Shown here: positions 11,776 to 23,558 of the stretch, one piece after another
Layout: every line of letters starts with the position of its first letter
Position numbering within the stretch: the first letter of the stretch is position 1
Assembly (NCBI RefSeq): GCF_019175385.1
Contig: NC_083344.1
Location: forward strand, 10,258,725-10,322,724
DNA from: Lycium barbarum
Taxonomy: Eukaryota > Streptophyta > Magnoliopsida > Solanales > Solanaceae
Direction: 5' to 3'
Length of the DNA stretch: 64,000 bases
Notes under the pieces: generated by a model
What the model was told of the DNA's origin: nothing
The model's input: only the letters and a program-made list of their open reading frames with translations
The model's database searches: none
Made by a program: the position numbers and the translations under genes

Positions 11776-12007
11776 ATTTCGAAATTCATTATTTTTTCGA
11801 TTGATCTAATTGTATAAAATATATTTTATATTTGTTAGTGCATATAACTTAATTTTTTTTCTTTTCCTTTGGAAGGTCTTTATTAAGATTCCATAAATAA
11901 TTTTGGCTTTCCATGATGGGAATTGGTTGGTCTATACCGCACCTTCTTTTGTCCTGTTTGGTTTTAGTTTCCTTCTATAAAATACATAGTACAACTCACT
12001 CTCCTCT

Positions 12008-12015
12008 TATATAAA
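12008..12015 (+). promoter_or_regulatory. TATA box of the DUF1635 gene
   Basis: TATATAAA lies 75 bp before the start codon at 12090. It is followed by CT-rich sequence (TCTCTACTTTCTCCACTTCT at about 12050-12069), resembling the pyrimidine patch of plant core promoters. Transcription would be expected to start near 12040. Confidence 0.65.
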
Positions 12016-12089
12016 ACTCCCTCTCAATTAACTTTTTAAGATTACCTTTCTCTACTTTCTCCACTTCTTCTTTCAAGTTCATAGAGAAA

Positions 12090-14215
12090 ATGGAAGAAAT
12101 TGATTCTTTATGGAGTTACCAAGAGGTGAGTCATTTATTTTCTTGTTTTGCTAGTGTCTCAATTCATTTATTTTCTTGTTTTTGAAGTGTCTCAATTAAT
12201 TTATTTCTTGTTTTGCAAGTGTCTCAATACATTTCTCTTCACAGTTTTAATGAGTCTTATTCATTTTTTAGATTCACTCGACTCTTTGTTAAAATTTTCC
12301 CTCATTGGGTTATTAATGCATCATTTACTTCCGGAAATAAGTTTTTAATGAATCTTTTTCCTTCAACAAGTTTTCATTGTGTTCAATTCATACTTCTCTT
12401 CAATGTGTCACTTCATATTCTCTGCAAGAGTCCTACCTTTACTCTGTTTTTCTATTTAAAGGGTCTTTAATGGAGTATGTATTTACTGAATGGCATTAGA
12501 TTGGCAACACTGAATTTTGTAAAAGTAAATGATGTTGAGTTCTCTTTTTGAGAGTCTTATAATATTGGATTGAGACGGGTTTACATAGAACTATTTGGAT
12601 GCGAGAATTCATACATCAGACTTCAATTTGTTTGGATTGAGACGTAGTAATTGGCTGTGTTGCTCGGACTCTTTAAAAGTATTGCTAGGTGCGTGTTGGC
12701 CTCTCCAAAATAAGTGCAAGTTTGGGGAATAGACACGAATGGAAACTATTTTGGAGAGTCCGAACAATCTAGTTAATTATTATTGTTATTGTAGGCTTAG
12801 TGGCTCACTACAAGCTTTTGTTGGGTAAAAATGGTGCAGTCTCATTTTCTTCTAGTTGAGAACATGCTTCCGTTAAGGACTTTCAAGAGTAATAGTAGAA
12901 TTATATTAGTGTCAAAGAGTTGTTTTCAGTGAATTTCAAGAATTCATCATTCAGGGCCCAACGCACTATGATATTCTTAAATACAGGTATCCAAGGGTAA
13001 ATCATGGTTTATATTTACTGTATCTCAATTTATGTGGCACCGTTTGAATTTAGAGAGTTAATCACTTTTTTTTTTAACCACGATCATATGCCTTCTAAAT
13101 ATATTGCGGCTTATAGTACTCTTTGTATAGTTTCCAAATATGTCCTATAATGGGCCCTCTCTATGACTTTGCTGTTTCTCCCAACTTTGAATAACTTATT
13201 CATGTTCTAATAGTTTTTAAAAAGATAGTTGCATTAAAAATTCTGTTACTTAGTCATTATGTTAGGATATTTTCATGAGTGTTCACATGGCTAAAGACTC
13301 ATGTTTTTTTTTCTGAAATGAGTTATATTTTTTAATGTATTTTTTTTCCTCTGACTAGATTTTTGATAAATTTTGCAGACTATGGATGAAATGAGACAGA
13401 AGCTTCAATACACTAGTCTTGAACTTGAAAGACTGAATATGGAAGCAAGTGAAGAAAAGAGGAAGAACAATCAATTAATCCAACTCATAAAGATGGCTTA
13501 TCAAGAAAGAGATGAAGCAAGAGATCACCTTCAGAAACTACTCAACAAAATTAATCAGTCTCAAATCCACGTCGTTGATAGTCCTCTTGGTAAGGCGCCA
13601 AAAGCAAATTCAAGCACGATTGAGTCGAACAGCCTTAGTGAAACATACAATTATCATTCACATAATTCATCATCACCGGTCGAGTCCTTTTTGGATGTTG
13701 TCTCATCCCCTGACCTTTCCAATGGCATCAACGTGGCTGAATCAAATGCATTGGGATTCGTGAAACAGCCCCTCGTGAACAATAACATTATTCCGGTTTC
13801 ATATGCTGTCGTCCCTCAAGAAGTACAAAGTGTTGATCAAGCCTCATTGGTTATCGACAGTCTTGTCAAGGGAAAGACATTGCCTCAACAAGGCAAATTT
13901 CTGCAAGCTGTTCTCGAAGCGGGCCCACTTTTGCAGACACTACTTGTAGCAGGCCCGCTTCCAAGATGGCGTAATCCGCCTCAGTTTAAGCCGTTACATA
14001 TTCCGCCGGTTTCAATTAAAGGTTGTGAAGGTGGCATAGTAACTCAAAATACTGCTCCAAATTCTAGCCATTTTGTGAACTGTCAACCTTATTTTGAGAT
14101 GTCTTGTGCATCATCCCAAATGATATCACCTTATTTAGGATATCAGAGGTTAGTATCTGCTGGTGCAAATTGTAACAATTTTGTCCACCTAGACAAGAGA
14201 CAAAGGCTGCAGTGA
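12090..14215 (+). CDS. DUF1635-family protein, two exons, 290 aa
   Basis: Join 12090-12125 and 13379-14215. Exon 1 encodes only MEEIDSLWSYQE and ends at a GTGAGT donor. Exon 2 follows TTTTGCAG and continues in phase 0 with TMDEMRQKLQ. Residues 1-65 form a charged helix or coiled coil (ELERLNMEASEEKRKN, then MAYQERDEARDHLQKL), characteristic of the plant DUF1635 family. A second family-like block lies at about residues 180-215 (GKTLPQQGKFLQAV, then AGPLLQTLL and AGPLPRWRNPP). The middle is Ser/Asn-rich. The TGA stop is at 14213. There is no signal peptide or membrane segment. The family is plant-specific and its biochemical role is not established; no function is assigned. The start codon is supported by the upstream TATA box, CT-rich leader and family-like N-terminus. 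Nothing looks broken. Confidence 0.88.
12659..12768. mobile_element. short palindromic MITE in the intron
   Basis: The ends GTTGCTCGGACTCTTTAAAA and TTTTGGAGAGTCCGAACAAT are inverted. The middle has the paired CCTCCAAAA/TTTTGGAG motifs of a small MITE family I know as abundant in Solanaceae. It is 110 bp; no target duplication was resolved. Confidence 0.65.
13018..13100. mobile_element. Stowaway-like MITE, one end only
   Basis: ATCTCAATTTATGTGGCACC followed by GTTTGAATTTAGAGAGTTAATC matches the left end of the Stowaway-type family at 10500. The matching right end is not seen, so it is a truncated copy within the intron. Confidence 0.5.
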
Positions 14216-14408
14216 GAGAACTTGAAGCATATGCCTATGCTTCTGATTTTTGTGTAAAACTGATTTTAAGTGAAATAGCTATAACTTATTGATGCCATCT
14301 TTGTTTTACATTTTTACTGTCATTTTCTGTCTGCTTGGTGATGCCTTTTCCTATGTTTAGGTGTTGTTGGGCAGAGTTATTGGTACATGTGTGATGTGCC
14401 TGTGAGTG

Positions 14409-15675
14409 TCAAATGGGCTGGTGGGGTAGAATTGGGCGGGCAAAATAGGTTGGGCTAAAAAGCGAATCATAATCATACCCGCTCAATTCTAATTAAGTTT
14501 TCATTTCTTTTTTTGTTTGTTTATAAATTTTTTTAAGTATCTCATAATAAAATTATGTATTATGATTAGGGGTGTACATGGACCGGGTTGGTTCGGATTT
14601 TTTAAACACCAAATCAAACCAATTGCGTCGGGTTTTTAGATTTATACACCAAACCAAACCAATAAAATTCGGATTTTTTTCAACCTCGGGTTTTTCGGTT
14701 TTCTCGGGTTTTTCGAGTTTTTTTTTCCGGAATAGTCTAGATACAATACATATAACTTTTACTTCAAATATTTTTGTCCTAGTAAGATACAACTATATAA
14801 TTAAGGTGTTTCTTAAGAAAATAACACAAAATGTGAGAAGAGTGATGATATTGTATTAAAATATTCAACAAAAACTAATAAAATCGGTTAAAATAAATAT
14901 TACTAATTAACAAGCCATAAAGAAAATGACCATAATCTAAAAATATTAAGTCATGCTAAAATAAGTACGGCTAATAAGTATTAATTACATGACAAAGAAA
15001 AAAAAATTAAGTTATGTATTTTCACTCTCTAAACTAATTATGCAAAACTAAAGAATAGATATCCAACATTATTGTCATTCCTAGTGGTAAATTGAATTTC
15101 TTTTATTAGCGTTAGTGTTGAGCTGGTTTTGGTTTGAACTTTATTTGAGTTACAAATATCCATAGGATATAAAACTTATTGACATTAAAGATTCTAAGTT
15201 CAAGCTTGAATAAGAGGATAATAGATTAAAAAAAAACTACGAAAAAATAAAAGAAATATTTATAAATTCCATTACAAATAAATATTTTTATGTATACAAT
15301 ATTTTAAAAATTGAATACATGTAATATCGGGTTGGTTTGGTTCGGTTTGACTTTTTTTAGTTAAAACCAAACCAAACCAATTATGATTGGGTTTTTTTTC
15401 TCAACATCAAACCAAGTCAAACCAAACCACTAGTCGGGTTTTTTCTCAGTTTGACTCGGTTTGGTGCGGTTTGTCGGTTTACTTTGTACACCCCTAATTA
15501 TGATTATATATAACATATCATACAAAATTTTTGAAATATTTTTGACAAAGTTTCTCATGGTCAATTTAGGCTACTTATAAGTCTATTTTTAAGTGGTTGA
15601 ATTGGGTGGGTCAAAATAGGCTGAGCCAATAATGATTCGCCCAAACTTGAGCGGGTTGGGCGGATAATGTTTTCG
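14409..15675. mobile_element. degraded hAT-like element split by a younger hAT element
   Basis: The left part (GTCAAATGGGCTGGTGGGG, then TTGGGCGGGCAAAATAGG) and right part (GGGTGGGTCAAAATAGGC, then GAGCGGGTTGGGCGG) have the GGGC/GCCC-rich subterminal sequence of plant hAT elements. The 14567-15496 element lies between them. The right end is missing, so limits are approximate. AATAAA at 14546, inside this remnant, is a possible but unproven poly(A) signal for the upstream gene. 14216-14408 is presumed 3' untranslated and flanking DNA. Confidence 0.45.
14567..15496. mobile_element. non-autonomous hAT element with perfect 8-bp TSD
   Basis: It starts TAGGGGTGTACA and ends TGTACACCCCTA, a 12-bp perfect terminal inverted repeat, and is flanked by ATTATGAT at both sides (14559-14566 and 15497-15504). 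Subterminal regions are rich in GGTTTGGTT/AACCAAACC and GGGTTTTT motifs. At 930 bp without a transposase it is non-autonomous. Confidence 0.9.
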
Positions 15676-15676
15676 T

Positions 15677-16690
15677 GGAAGAAATTGCACGGTTTGTCCT
15701 TCAAACGGATTGGTCATGAATTTTTGCCCTTAACATGAGCTAGTCTTTAATTTTTGCCCTTCAAAATCGAACTTATGCCTAGCGAAGCATAAATTCTTTA
15801 AGGGCGGGGGCATAACTTGTGGGATATTATGATACGAAAATATAAATGTTGCCCTACAAAAAAGTTGTTTTACTTGAGGGGCAAAAATAAGACCAGCACA
15901 AAATAGGGACGAAAGTGTAAATGACCCGTTTTCAAGGGCTAAATTTGCTACGTGTACATGTGCCGATAAGAGGTAATAGGTAACTGATAGGATAATCGAA
16001 GAGCGCGTAATTTGGACCAAGCTCCCTCCATATTTACAAAAGAAATTCACACGAATGCCCCTATCTTAGGGTGGTCTTTAAATTTTTCCCTCAAAACGCT
16101 GGTCTCTAATTTTTCCCTTCGGCACTCAAGTAATAAAAAAGTGGCCGAAAATATCCCTGACATCGAAAAAATAAAAAATAAAAAATTCGGATCTATGACC
16201 TAATTTGCAAGGCAAAGTTTCATAGAAACTATGCCTTGTCGGATAAAGTTACATAGAAATTATGCCTTGTCTGGAATAGTTTTGTAGAAATTTCTACAGA
16301 GTTATTCCAGACAAGGCAAAGTATCTATAAACTTATTTCGAGCGAATTAGTTACTACTTACTACACAAATTTTTATTAAATGAGAAACATGAACTAAAAT
16401 TAAAGACCATCAATTTGAGGGGCAAAAATTAGAAAACACCCCAAGATAGGGGCGTTTGTGAGAATTGACCATTTCTTTTTAAATATGGACGGTGCTTGGG
16501 ACAAATTACACGCACTTCGACTATTCTACAATTACCTATTACCTCCCATCGCCACATGTAGACGTAGCAAAATTAGCCCATAAAACGGGTCATTTGCACT
16601 TTTATCCCTATTTTGTGTTGGTCTTAATTTTCATTAAATGAGAAACATGAACAAAAATTAAAGGTCAGTCTGTATGAGGGACAATCTCCC
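15677..16690. mobile_element. large fold-back (palindromic) element
   Basis: The segment 15886-16100 is repeated in inverse at about 16400-16632; for example GACCAGCACAAAATAGGGAC at about 15892 pairs with CCCTATTTTGTGTTGGTC at 16606. Other pairs include GGTAATAGGTAACT and TACCTATTACC. The inner core (16215-16330) has its own inverted pair around AAGGCA...TGCCTTGTC. The element is non-coding. Several related elements may have been stacked; family not assigned. Confidence 0.55.
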
Positions 16691-16713
16691 CCCCCCCCCC
16701 CCAAAAAAAAAAA
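16688..16713. repeat. C15-A11 homopolymer pair
   Basis: Fifteen C followed by eleven A. The true length is uncertain because such tracts are prone to sequencing error. Confidence 0.85.
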
Positions 16714-16720
16714 GAAATTT

Positions 16721-16985
16721 GAGTTCCAAGTCTTTTTCTCAATATAATACTCAAACCTGAAATAGTTGAAGGAAAGAGAAGGTTTTTTTTTTTTTTTTTT
16801 TTTTTTGAGACACCTTCAGCTCATCATTCACAATCACAGAGATTCTATAAAGTGTGGTGCCTCCATTAATAAATCTCTGTAGTTTTTTGGGGACAATTTC
16901 AAGTGACGTTTTAACATTTTCGTTTCCAACTGTAACATCTTGGTGATTTTGCACAGTGAATTTCAGCAGCATCAGAAAGTTCCTA
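16721..16985. repeat. left copy of a ~260-bp direct duplication
   Basis: It begins GAGTTCCAAGTCTTTTTCTC and ends with CAGTGAATTTCAGCAGCATC near 16,970. It is matched at 17304-17553, with about 80% identity by eye. A 22-24-base poly-T inside this copy (about 16,783-16,806) is absent from the other copy. Confidence 0.8.
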
Positions 16986-17203
16986 CTCACCTATCTCAAT
17001 ATATGTGGCATCATTTGATTAGGCACAGATTTTAAGAAAGAAATGAAGACTTTTAAAATTTATAGTTTAAAATAAGTCTTAAATATTTGTGTGACTGTAA
17101 ATTATCTCACAAAATTAAATAGTTTCGAAATTTAGAATGCTGACATTTTTTTTTTGGGACAAACCAAAAAGGAGAGTGATCACATAAATTGGGACAGAGG
17201 GAG
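16986..17203. mobile_element. Stowaway-like MITE between the two duplicated copies
   Basis: A 218-bp element with ends CTCACCTATCTCAATATATG and CATAAATTGGGACAGAGGGAG, bounded by TA at 16984-16985 and 17204-17205. The internal TTTTTTGGGACAAACCAAAAA is typical of this family. Confidence 0.85.
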
Positions 17204-17303
17204 TATAATATATTAGGATTATGATACGCTCAAATTTAATAAGTAGCTAAATCGTCGAGGTACGCGCAAGCTGATTCAAACACCATCCTTATTTAAAAAG
17301 GAA

Positions 17304-17553
17304 TTGGAGTTCCGAGTCTTTTTCTCACTATACAGGTCAAACCTGGAATAGTGGAAGGAAAGAGTAGTTTACATTTATTTGTGAGACACCCTAAGCTCTT
17401 CAAGATTCCATAAAATATTGTGACTCAATTGCTAAATCTCTATAATTCTTTTGGAGACAATTTCAGGTGGTATTTTAGCATTTTGGTTTCCAACTGCAAC
17501 ATCCTGGTGATTGCACAGTGAATTTCAGCAGTATCAGAAAAATTCTACAATCT
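17304..17553. repeat. right copy of the ~260-bp direct duplication
   Basis: It starts GAGTTCCGAGTCTTTTTCTC and ends CAGTGAATTTCAGCAGTATC. It differs from the left copy by substitutions and small indels that shift the reading frame on the minus strand. Confidence 0.8.
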
Positions 17554-17785
17554 AAGTAGTGCAAAGAATTCGTGCCAGGGACTGAACCGACAAACTAAGG
17601 AAGTTTCCAATACTGACATCAGCTCCTGGCTCCTGCTGAAGTGATTTTAGCAGCTCTTGCATTGATTTGCACTTTCTGACATTTTGAGTTTATAATTTTC
17701 TCATGGGGTTTCCATTAAGATTTTCTTTTCTAGAACACTCGCCTTGTAGACTCTTCTTTGTGTTCTTAATCTTGGACGTTGAGAT

Positions 17786-18749
17786 TAGGAGTGGCAAACG
17801 GACCATTTGGGCTAAAGTTGGCGGGTCCAGATGGGCTGAACCTATAGATGGGCCAAAGCCCAACCCTGCCCAAAGCTTGTTTGGCCTAAGATGGGCTGGG
17901 TCAAGATAGGCTAAATGAAGAGTCATAACCCAACCCGCCCAACTTAACCCACCTTTTCAACATTTTGAGAAACTAAAAATATCGATATTCTTTGATTGCA
18001 AATATTCTCTTGCTCATGCTTTTCTAAATAAACGGTGTTTTGAAAATTAATTTTAAATACTTTTTGGATATAAAAACTCAAACGTATGCTTTTGCTCAAA
18101 ATAATAAAGATATTCACTGTAAATATTTCTTCATAAGTTATTCTAGTACATAAATTATATTCGAAATAATTTCAAAAAGTAAATCAAAAGAAAATTAAAT
18201 GTTAATTAATGTAATGAATAGTGATTTTGTCAGAATCCTCTCTTTTACCCCTTTGCCTTATGTATATATTTTTATAGTTGTCTTGTACATAACTAGGAGT
18301 GACAAACGTGTGTCGGATATAGGTGGGTCGAAAATACGTTAAACAAAAATGGAAAGCATAGGCCCTCAGGAAAAAAATTAAAAATAAAAAAATTACCAGT
18401 AAAAAATTTAAACAAGAAAATAAAAAATAAAAAAATAAAATAAAAATATTTTTTTCTAAAATTATTAAAAATAAACATTTTAAAAAATAAAAATAACTAC
18501 AAAAATAAATTTAAATAATAATTAAAAAAGAAGTTAACCATGTATTGTAGCTTTTATACTTATGAATGAATGACAATTGATAGGTCAGTTTGGGTTCATT
18601 TAATGGGCTAGTTTGGGTTGATGATTTGTGATGGGTCGACTTGGGCTAGCCCAAATCAGCCCATCTTCAAAATCACTCTAGCCCAAACTCATTAAAGCTT
18701 GGGAGGGTTGGGCGAGTCAAATGGGTTTGGGCAAATTTTGCCACCCCTA
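17786..18749. mobile_element. non-autonomous hAT element with perfect 8-bp TSD
   Basis: The ends TAGGAGTGGCAAACGG and TTTTGCCACCCCTA are inverted, flanked by GTTGAGAT at 17778-17785 and 18750-18757. Subterminal GGGCT/AGCCC clusters are present at both sides. A second left-like end (TAGGAGTGACAAACG) at about 18295 suggests a related element lies inside or that the element is a chimera. No transposase. Confidence 0.88.
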
Positions 18750-19582
18750 GTTGAGATATTCGTAGGCTAGACAAGCGGTATGCTGATTTAATAATGTTCT
18801 TCATTAGATAGAGTCAAATGTTTAATTCTTAAAATCTTCACTAATCCTGTTTGTCAATTTGTGTTCCTCAGATATAATTGTAAGCTTCATCTGAAAAAAG
18901 TTAGCATAAACTTTGTGTGCTCTCCAATTACTCCTAGACTATCCTCAAATTTGCAACAACAAAGTTTCTTATAAGCTTTTTTCAAATCTAAAAATTCATC
19001 AATCAGCATATGCCTTCTAGCCAAGCAAAGTCGGAATCCGCATTTGAAGCTTATGGGTTTTGGATGTGAACGAAAACTACTAGATTCGAACCCCTAGCCA
19101 ACACTCTAGCAGCACCCTTAAGTCCAAGCTCCTCTCAATACTTAGTGACTTCACATTGGGATCCACTGGTGATTGCCTCAGTTGAGTTTATTTGTTTGAT
19201 CTTTCTTCTATTTAGTTATTTCAACATACTACAAAAAAATTGTTGTGTTTTAGATCGTTACCTTTCTTTAGAAACCCAACTCAAAGGCATCATCTAAATG
19301 TGGAAATTTCTCAAGATACTGTTTTAGAGTTCCAAAACCATGGGCTAGATTCCTAAAAAAATGATGAATAAACCAGAGGAAATGATACAACAGATTGGGC
19401 AACTTGTTTGGGTGAATTTGAAGGTGGTTGAAACACTTGGCCAATTGTTCACTTTTCTTCCATATTTCTTATACCACTTGTTTCAGCCTCATTCAAACTA
19501 CTCTCCATGCAAATCAAATGTATATAGTTTCAAAATGCAACAATAGCATTCCATTTCTCTTGACACAATATTGGAAACTCTA

Positions 19583-19935
19583 TGTGTTTGGCATGAGGGA
19601 AGGTGGCTTCCCAGTCATTTTCTACTGTTTGGTATGATGGGAGACATTTTCTACGGGAAATATTTTTTATCAAAAGGAGGAAAATGACTTCCACACTTAC
19701 GGGTGGAAGTCATTTGCCATAAAACTATCTTGCCTGTTAACGTGATATTACTTGCTTCAACTAACACTTGCGCATTATTATTAATCTCTCTAATTCGCTG
19801 ATATTATTATTAGCTATAATACATATGTTTACTGGAAAATATTTTTCATTTACCAACCAAACACTAGAAAACATTATAGAAAAGTATTTTTCATGGAAAA
19901 TGACTTTCGTCTTAACAAACACACACTTAGTGGCC
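19583..19935. mobile_element. MITE remnant with TTTGGTA/ACCAAAC ends
   Basis: GTGTTTGGCATGAGGGAAGG at the left and ACCAAACACTAGAAAAC at the right are inverted. Inner GGAAAATGACTTCCAC is matched by GTGGAAGTCATTT, and a second GGAAAATGACTTTC lies at about 19,895. Limits are approximate. Confidence 0.5.
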
Positions 19936-20059
19936 TTGTGCCTAACCAATATTGATGCTCCATTACATTGATGTAGTTGTTGAGCAATTTGCTTTCATGC
20001 TTGTCGTTTGGTCATCCCCTCAGCTAGGAGCAATGCATTGGAGATGTGAGCATTAACTT
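19936..20059. other. short flank, nothing seen
   Basis: Unassigned sequence between the MITE remnant and the copia LTR fragment. Confidence 0.4.
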
Positions 20060-20148
20060 CGGAAGGAATTAGATACGGGTCAACTCGGACCATATAAGTA
20101 ATAATTAAAAAATAAAAATATATTTGTTATATATTTAATTTATATTTT
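20060..20148 (+). mobile_element. fragment of the copia 5' LTR
   Basis: GGAATTAGATACGGGTCAAC and the following AT-rich stretch match the first ~90 bp of the LTR at 30885. Integrase-like coding sequence follows at once, so the rest of the LTR, the gag region and protease have been lost by deletion. Confidence 0.65.
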
Positions 20149-20226
20149 TCTGATGCGTTCAAACAATTGTGTGATGAAAAGGGAATTCAAAGGCAATTAA
20201 CTACTCCCTACACTCCACAACAAAAT

Positions 20227-21926
20227 TGTCACGACTCAAATCACGGATCGCGCGGGCACCTATCCCTTCCCACCTGGTAGGAGAACCCGTCCCTTAGTCA
20301 ATAAAGTAAATAAGGAGAAATAGCAGTCTAAAATCATAGATAGATAATCATGCGGAATCTACATCATACAACTAAGTAATAAGTCCAATACCAAACACAT
20401 GACAACAAACGAAATCACAACAAAGAGGCGACAAGCCCACAAAGTCAATAACAATACCAACCTAAGAATATCCATCCCACCTTCATACCCGAAGGTTTAA
20501 CATGATTTCTCCATCAATAACTAACTCTACATACGCTTTGCTAACTGGAGTCTAACTAAAAAGGTAAGTCGTAACCTACCTCGCTGCTGAGCTGGTGCCA
20601 CGAACAATTAGATCTGAGCCTTGCCCTTCCGAAGAGCCTTCAAATACTCAAAGTCTAGCCATTATCGAAATCTAAGTTAGAAATGGAAACCAACGGTACC
20701 CATATTGCTATACATTCGTTCGAATCAAGATCAACTAAGGAAAAGAGGGAAATCAGGCCCACAAGGGTAAAACGGGTATTTCAAAGATGGAATTGGTAAC
20801 CCAAAGTTCTAGAAGTTCAATTCTACTCTCCAATTGCTAATTTTCCTCAAGTATTAATCAACTTCATCATTCAAGGCAAAACCCCCAAATTAGGCATAAA
20901 CCCTAGCTTTTCCTTATTCAATTCCTTAACTTAAATGGAAGATTCAAGCCTTTTGGTTACTAATTAATGAAATTCTATGCTTAGAATAGACAAATCCATC
21001 AATTAATCTCACATTTAAAGCCTAAAATTCAAATAACAAAATTAAGGTTGAGACTCATCTTCTTCAACTAGCTTTCTAGATTTCCACCATAGATTCAAGC
21101 TTAGGAAAGGTAAATAATGGATAACAAGGTGGAAGAGACTTACCCCAAGAAGAATCCACTTAGAAACACTTCAAATCGCTCTTGAGACCCTTTGGAAAAG
21201 TAATTTTGGGAATGAAAAATGAAGGGTTTAACTTAGTTATTTAATGAATCCGGAACAACATCTTCCGCTCCAGCAGAAGAAGTCCCGTGGTCGCTCATTC
21301 GCCTCAGCCGAATACCATCCGTTGGGGCAGATTTCTATAGAATCCACAACTTCCGTGCCGACGGACCAAGGCTCGCCAAGGCGGGTCCTCTGTGGTGCAC
21401 CCAATCTCGTTGGGGCGAGACATCAGAAACCAGTTATTTCTGTTTTTTCACCAAGTTCTCCTCAAATCCCAACAATCACCGAAGACATCCCAGATACAAA
21501 ACGGATATGCACACATACATAAAAACACACTGCGGACTTACTCGTGGTCTCAAAATTCCCATCAGAGGTCTATTTGATCGGGTCAACCCCCAATTGCCAA
21601 AAACCAACTTTCCAACCCAAAGCCTAAAACATTTCTAAGTGCCTTGGGAACCAAACTGAACATCCCATCAAGTCATAATCGACCCTCCGGACCTCACAGA
21701 TTCGACGGATTTCCACAATAGGTTTGTTTATCCAAGAGTCAAATATCGGTCAACGATTTTTCACTTTAAGGTTCTAATTCCCATAAGTCACCATAAAACT
21801 CACCCGATTACCTCGAGAATCATGTCGCCCACCCCCGCGGGTCAAAATCGTACTAACAAGGCTCGAGGAAGAGTCAACAGAGGTAAATGGGTCAAAAGTA
21901 CTATAACGACCAAACGGGTAGTTACA
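20227..21926 (-). mobile_element. solo LTR (gypsy type) in copia integrase
   Basis: On the plus strand it starts TGTCACGACTCAAATCACGG and ends ACGGGTAGTTACA; the sense strand is minus (TGTAACTACCCG). AAAAT is duplicated at 20222-20226 and 21927-21931. It interrupts the PQQN-G codons of copia integrase. At 1700 bp with no internal region it is a solo LTR. Open frames inside are not genes. Confidence 0.9.
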
Positions 21927-23558
21927 AAAATGGTGTTGCGCTACGACGAAACATAACCTTGTTAGAAATGGTTAGGTCAATGATGACACATGCCAAATTC
22001 TCAATTACCTACTGGGGTGATGCATTGCTCACTAATGCATTTGTACTTTATCGTGTCCTTTGTAAGTCGGTTACATCTACACCATATTAGTTATGGATTA
22101 ACAAAAAGCCTGATTTGAGCATTTAGAAGCCTTGGGGATGTGCTAATTTTATTCATAATCCATTTTCCTGATATGAGAATTAGGTCCAAGGGGAAGAAAG
22201 TGTATGTTTATATGATACTCTGAATAGTCTAAGGGTTATGTGTTCTTAAGTGAAGAAGATAGTGGCATTGTAATTGAAGTTGAATCATGCGATGTTACAT
22301 TCTTAGAGAGTGGTTTCCTAAGAAGGGCGAGATAGGTCAAGACTTATCTCTTTATGAAACTACGGACCAGATCGCTTCCACTATAGACGTTTCAAATGGA
22401 TTTGAGTGGGAGTCACTAAGATGATAATGGATCAGTTCTTACTACTACAAATACTCCATCAATGTTGAATCCTTCTGATATTGTTTGTCCAAGTGGGAGT
22501 AACTTACCAATTGATAAATCAATTTATCAATATCAACCTCGACGAACGAGTCATCCAAAAATTCCCCATTGTTGATTTGAGATCGAAGGGGAAACATTTA
22601 TAGTTACTCCATAAGATGAAGAAGAGCCACGAAATACAAATAAGGCTCTTACATGCCCTGTTAAGGATAAATGGTTAAAAACAACGGAGGAGAAAACAGA
22701 GTCAATGAAATCAAACTAAGTATTGGTTGATCTACCTATGGGTCGTAAAGCTATTGGGAATAGATGGATTCTCAAAATCAAGCGTAAGACCAATGGTAGT
22801 ATCAAAAGATATTAAGCTCACCTCATAGCTAAGGGGTATACGCAATAGGAAGGAATCGATTATGAGGAAGCCTTTTCACCTGTTGTAAGGTTTACCTCAA
22901 TAGGGCTAATGTTGTCAATGGTTGGTAATTTAGATCTTGAATTGCATCAAATAGATGTAAAAACCGCATTTCTCAATGGAGAGCTAGAAGAGGAAATCTC
23001 TATGGATCAACCTATAGGTTTTGTGACAAAAGGTCAAGATCATATAGTATGCCGATTTCGTAGGTAAATGTATGGCCTTAAGCAATCTTCTAGACAATGG
23101 TATGTATGTTTTCATAATGGGATTCATATGGTTCCACTATGATTCATGAGGAACATTTTGTGTACATCAAAAGATCTAAAGATAAGTTTGTGATCTTATC
23201 ATTATATATAGACGACATACTTATAGCTGCAAGTGACATCGAGTATGTTAAAGAAATAAAATGGTGGCTATCATCAACATTTGAGATGGAAGGTATAGGT
23301 GAAGCATCATGTATTCTAGGAGTTAAGATTTCAAGAAATTGTTGTCTCATTCACAAGAGCCTTATATAAAGAAACTTCTTGAACGATTTAATATGCACGA
23401 CTGCAAACCTATAAACATTCATGTTTCTAGATGTGAAGCTTTAAGCCGGAGGATGTGTCCTCAGATTCCACAAGAAAAGTAACAAGTGAGAAAGGTTCTG
23501 TATGCCAATGCCATCGGTTGTCTAATGTATGGTATGGTGTGTACTAGACCTGATATCT

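Larger units (their letters stand above)
12126..13378 (+). other. intron 1 of the DUF1635 gene
   Basis: A 1253-bp phase-0 intron with GTGAGT donor and TTTTGCAG acceptor. It contains a MITE at 12659-12768 and the end of a Stowaway-like element at about 13018. Short open frames inside it (12148-12470) are T-rich intron sequence. Confidence 0.85.
16721..19540 (-). pseudogene. possible decayed multi-exon gene, product unknown
   Basis: Several minus-strand stretches read like exon fragments: about 19,450-19,270 (LAKCFNHLQIHPNKLPNLL, later LEKFPHLDDAF), about 19,025-18,890 (MLIDEFLDLKKAYKKLC), about 17,660-17,550 (MQELLKSLQQEPGADVSIG, then NFLSLSVQSLARILCTT and a stop) and the duplicated segment near 17,500 and 16,950 (MLQLETKMLKRHLKLSPK in the left copy). 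They fall in different frames, contain small indels, and transposons sit between them. I do not recognise the protein. The frames could be chance in spliced or non-coding DNA, so this is a tentative call. Confidence 0.3.

Noticed and set aside
12148..12470. Phe/Leu-rich open frames just after exon 1
   Set aside because: They lie in the intron of the DUF1635 gene, are T-rich and lack features.
21244..21577. Plus-strand open frames of 92 and 61 codons
   Set aside because: They lie inside a solo LTR and overlap in different frames; no domain.
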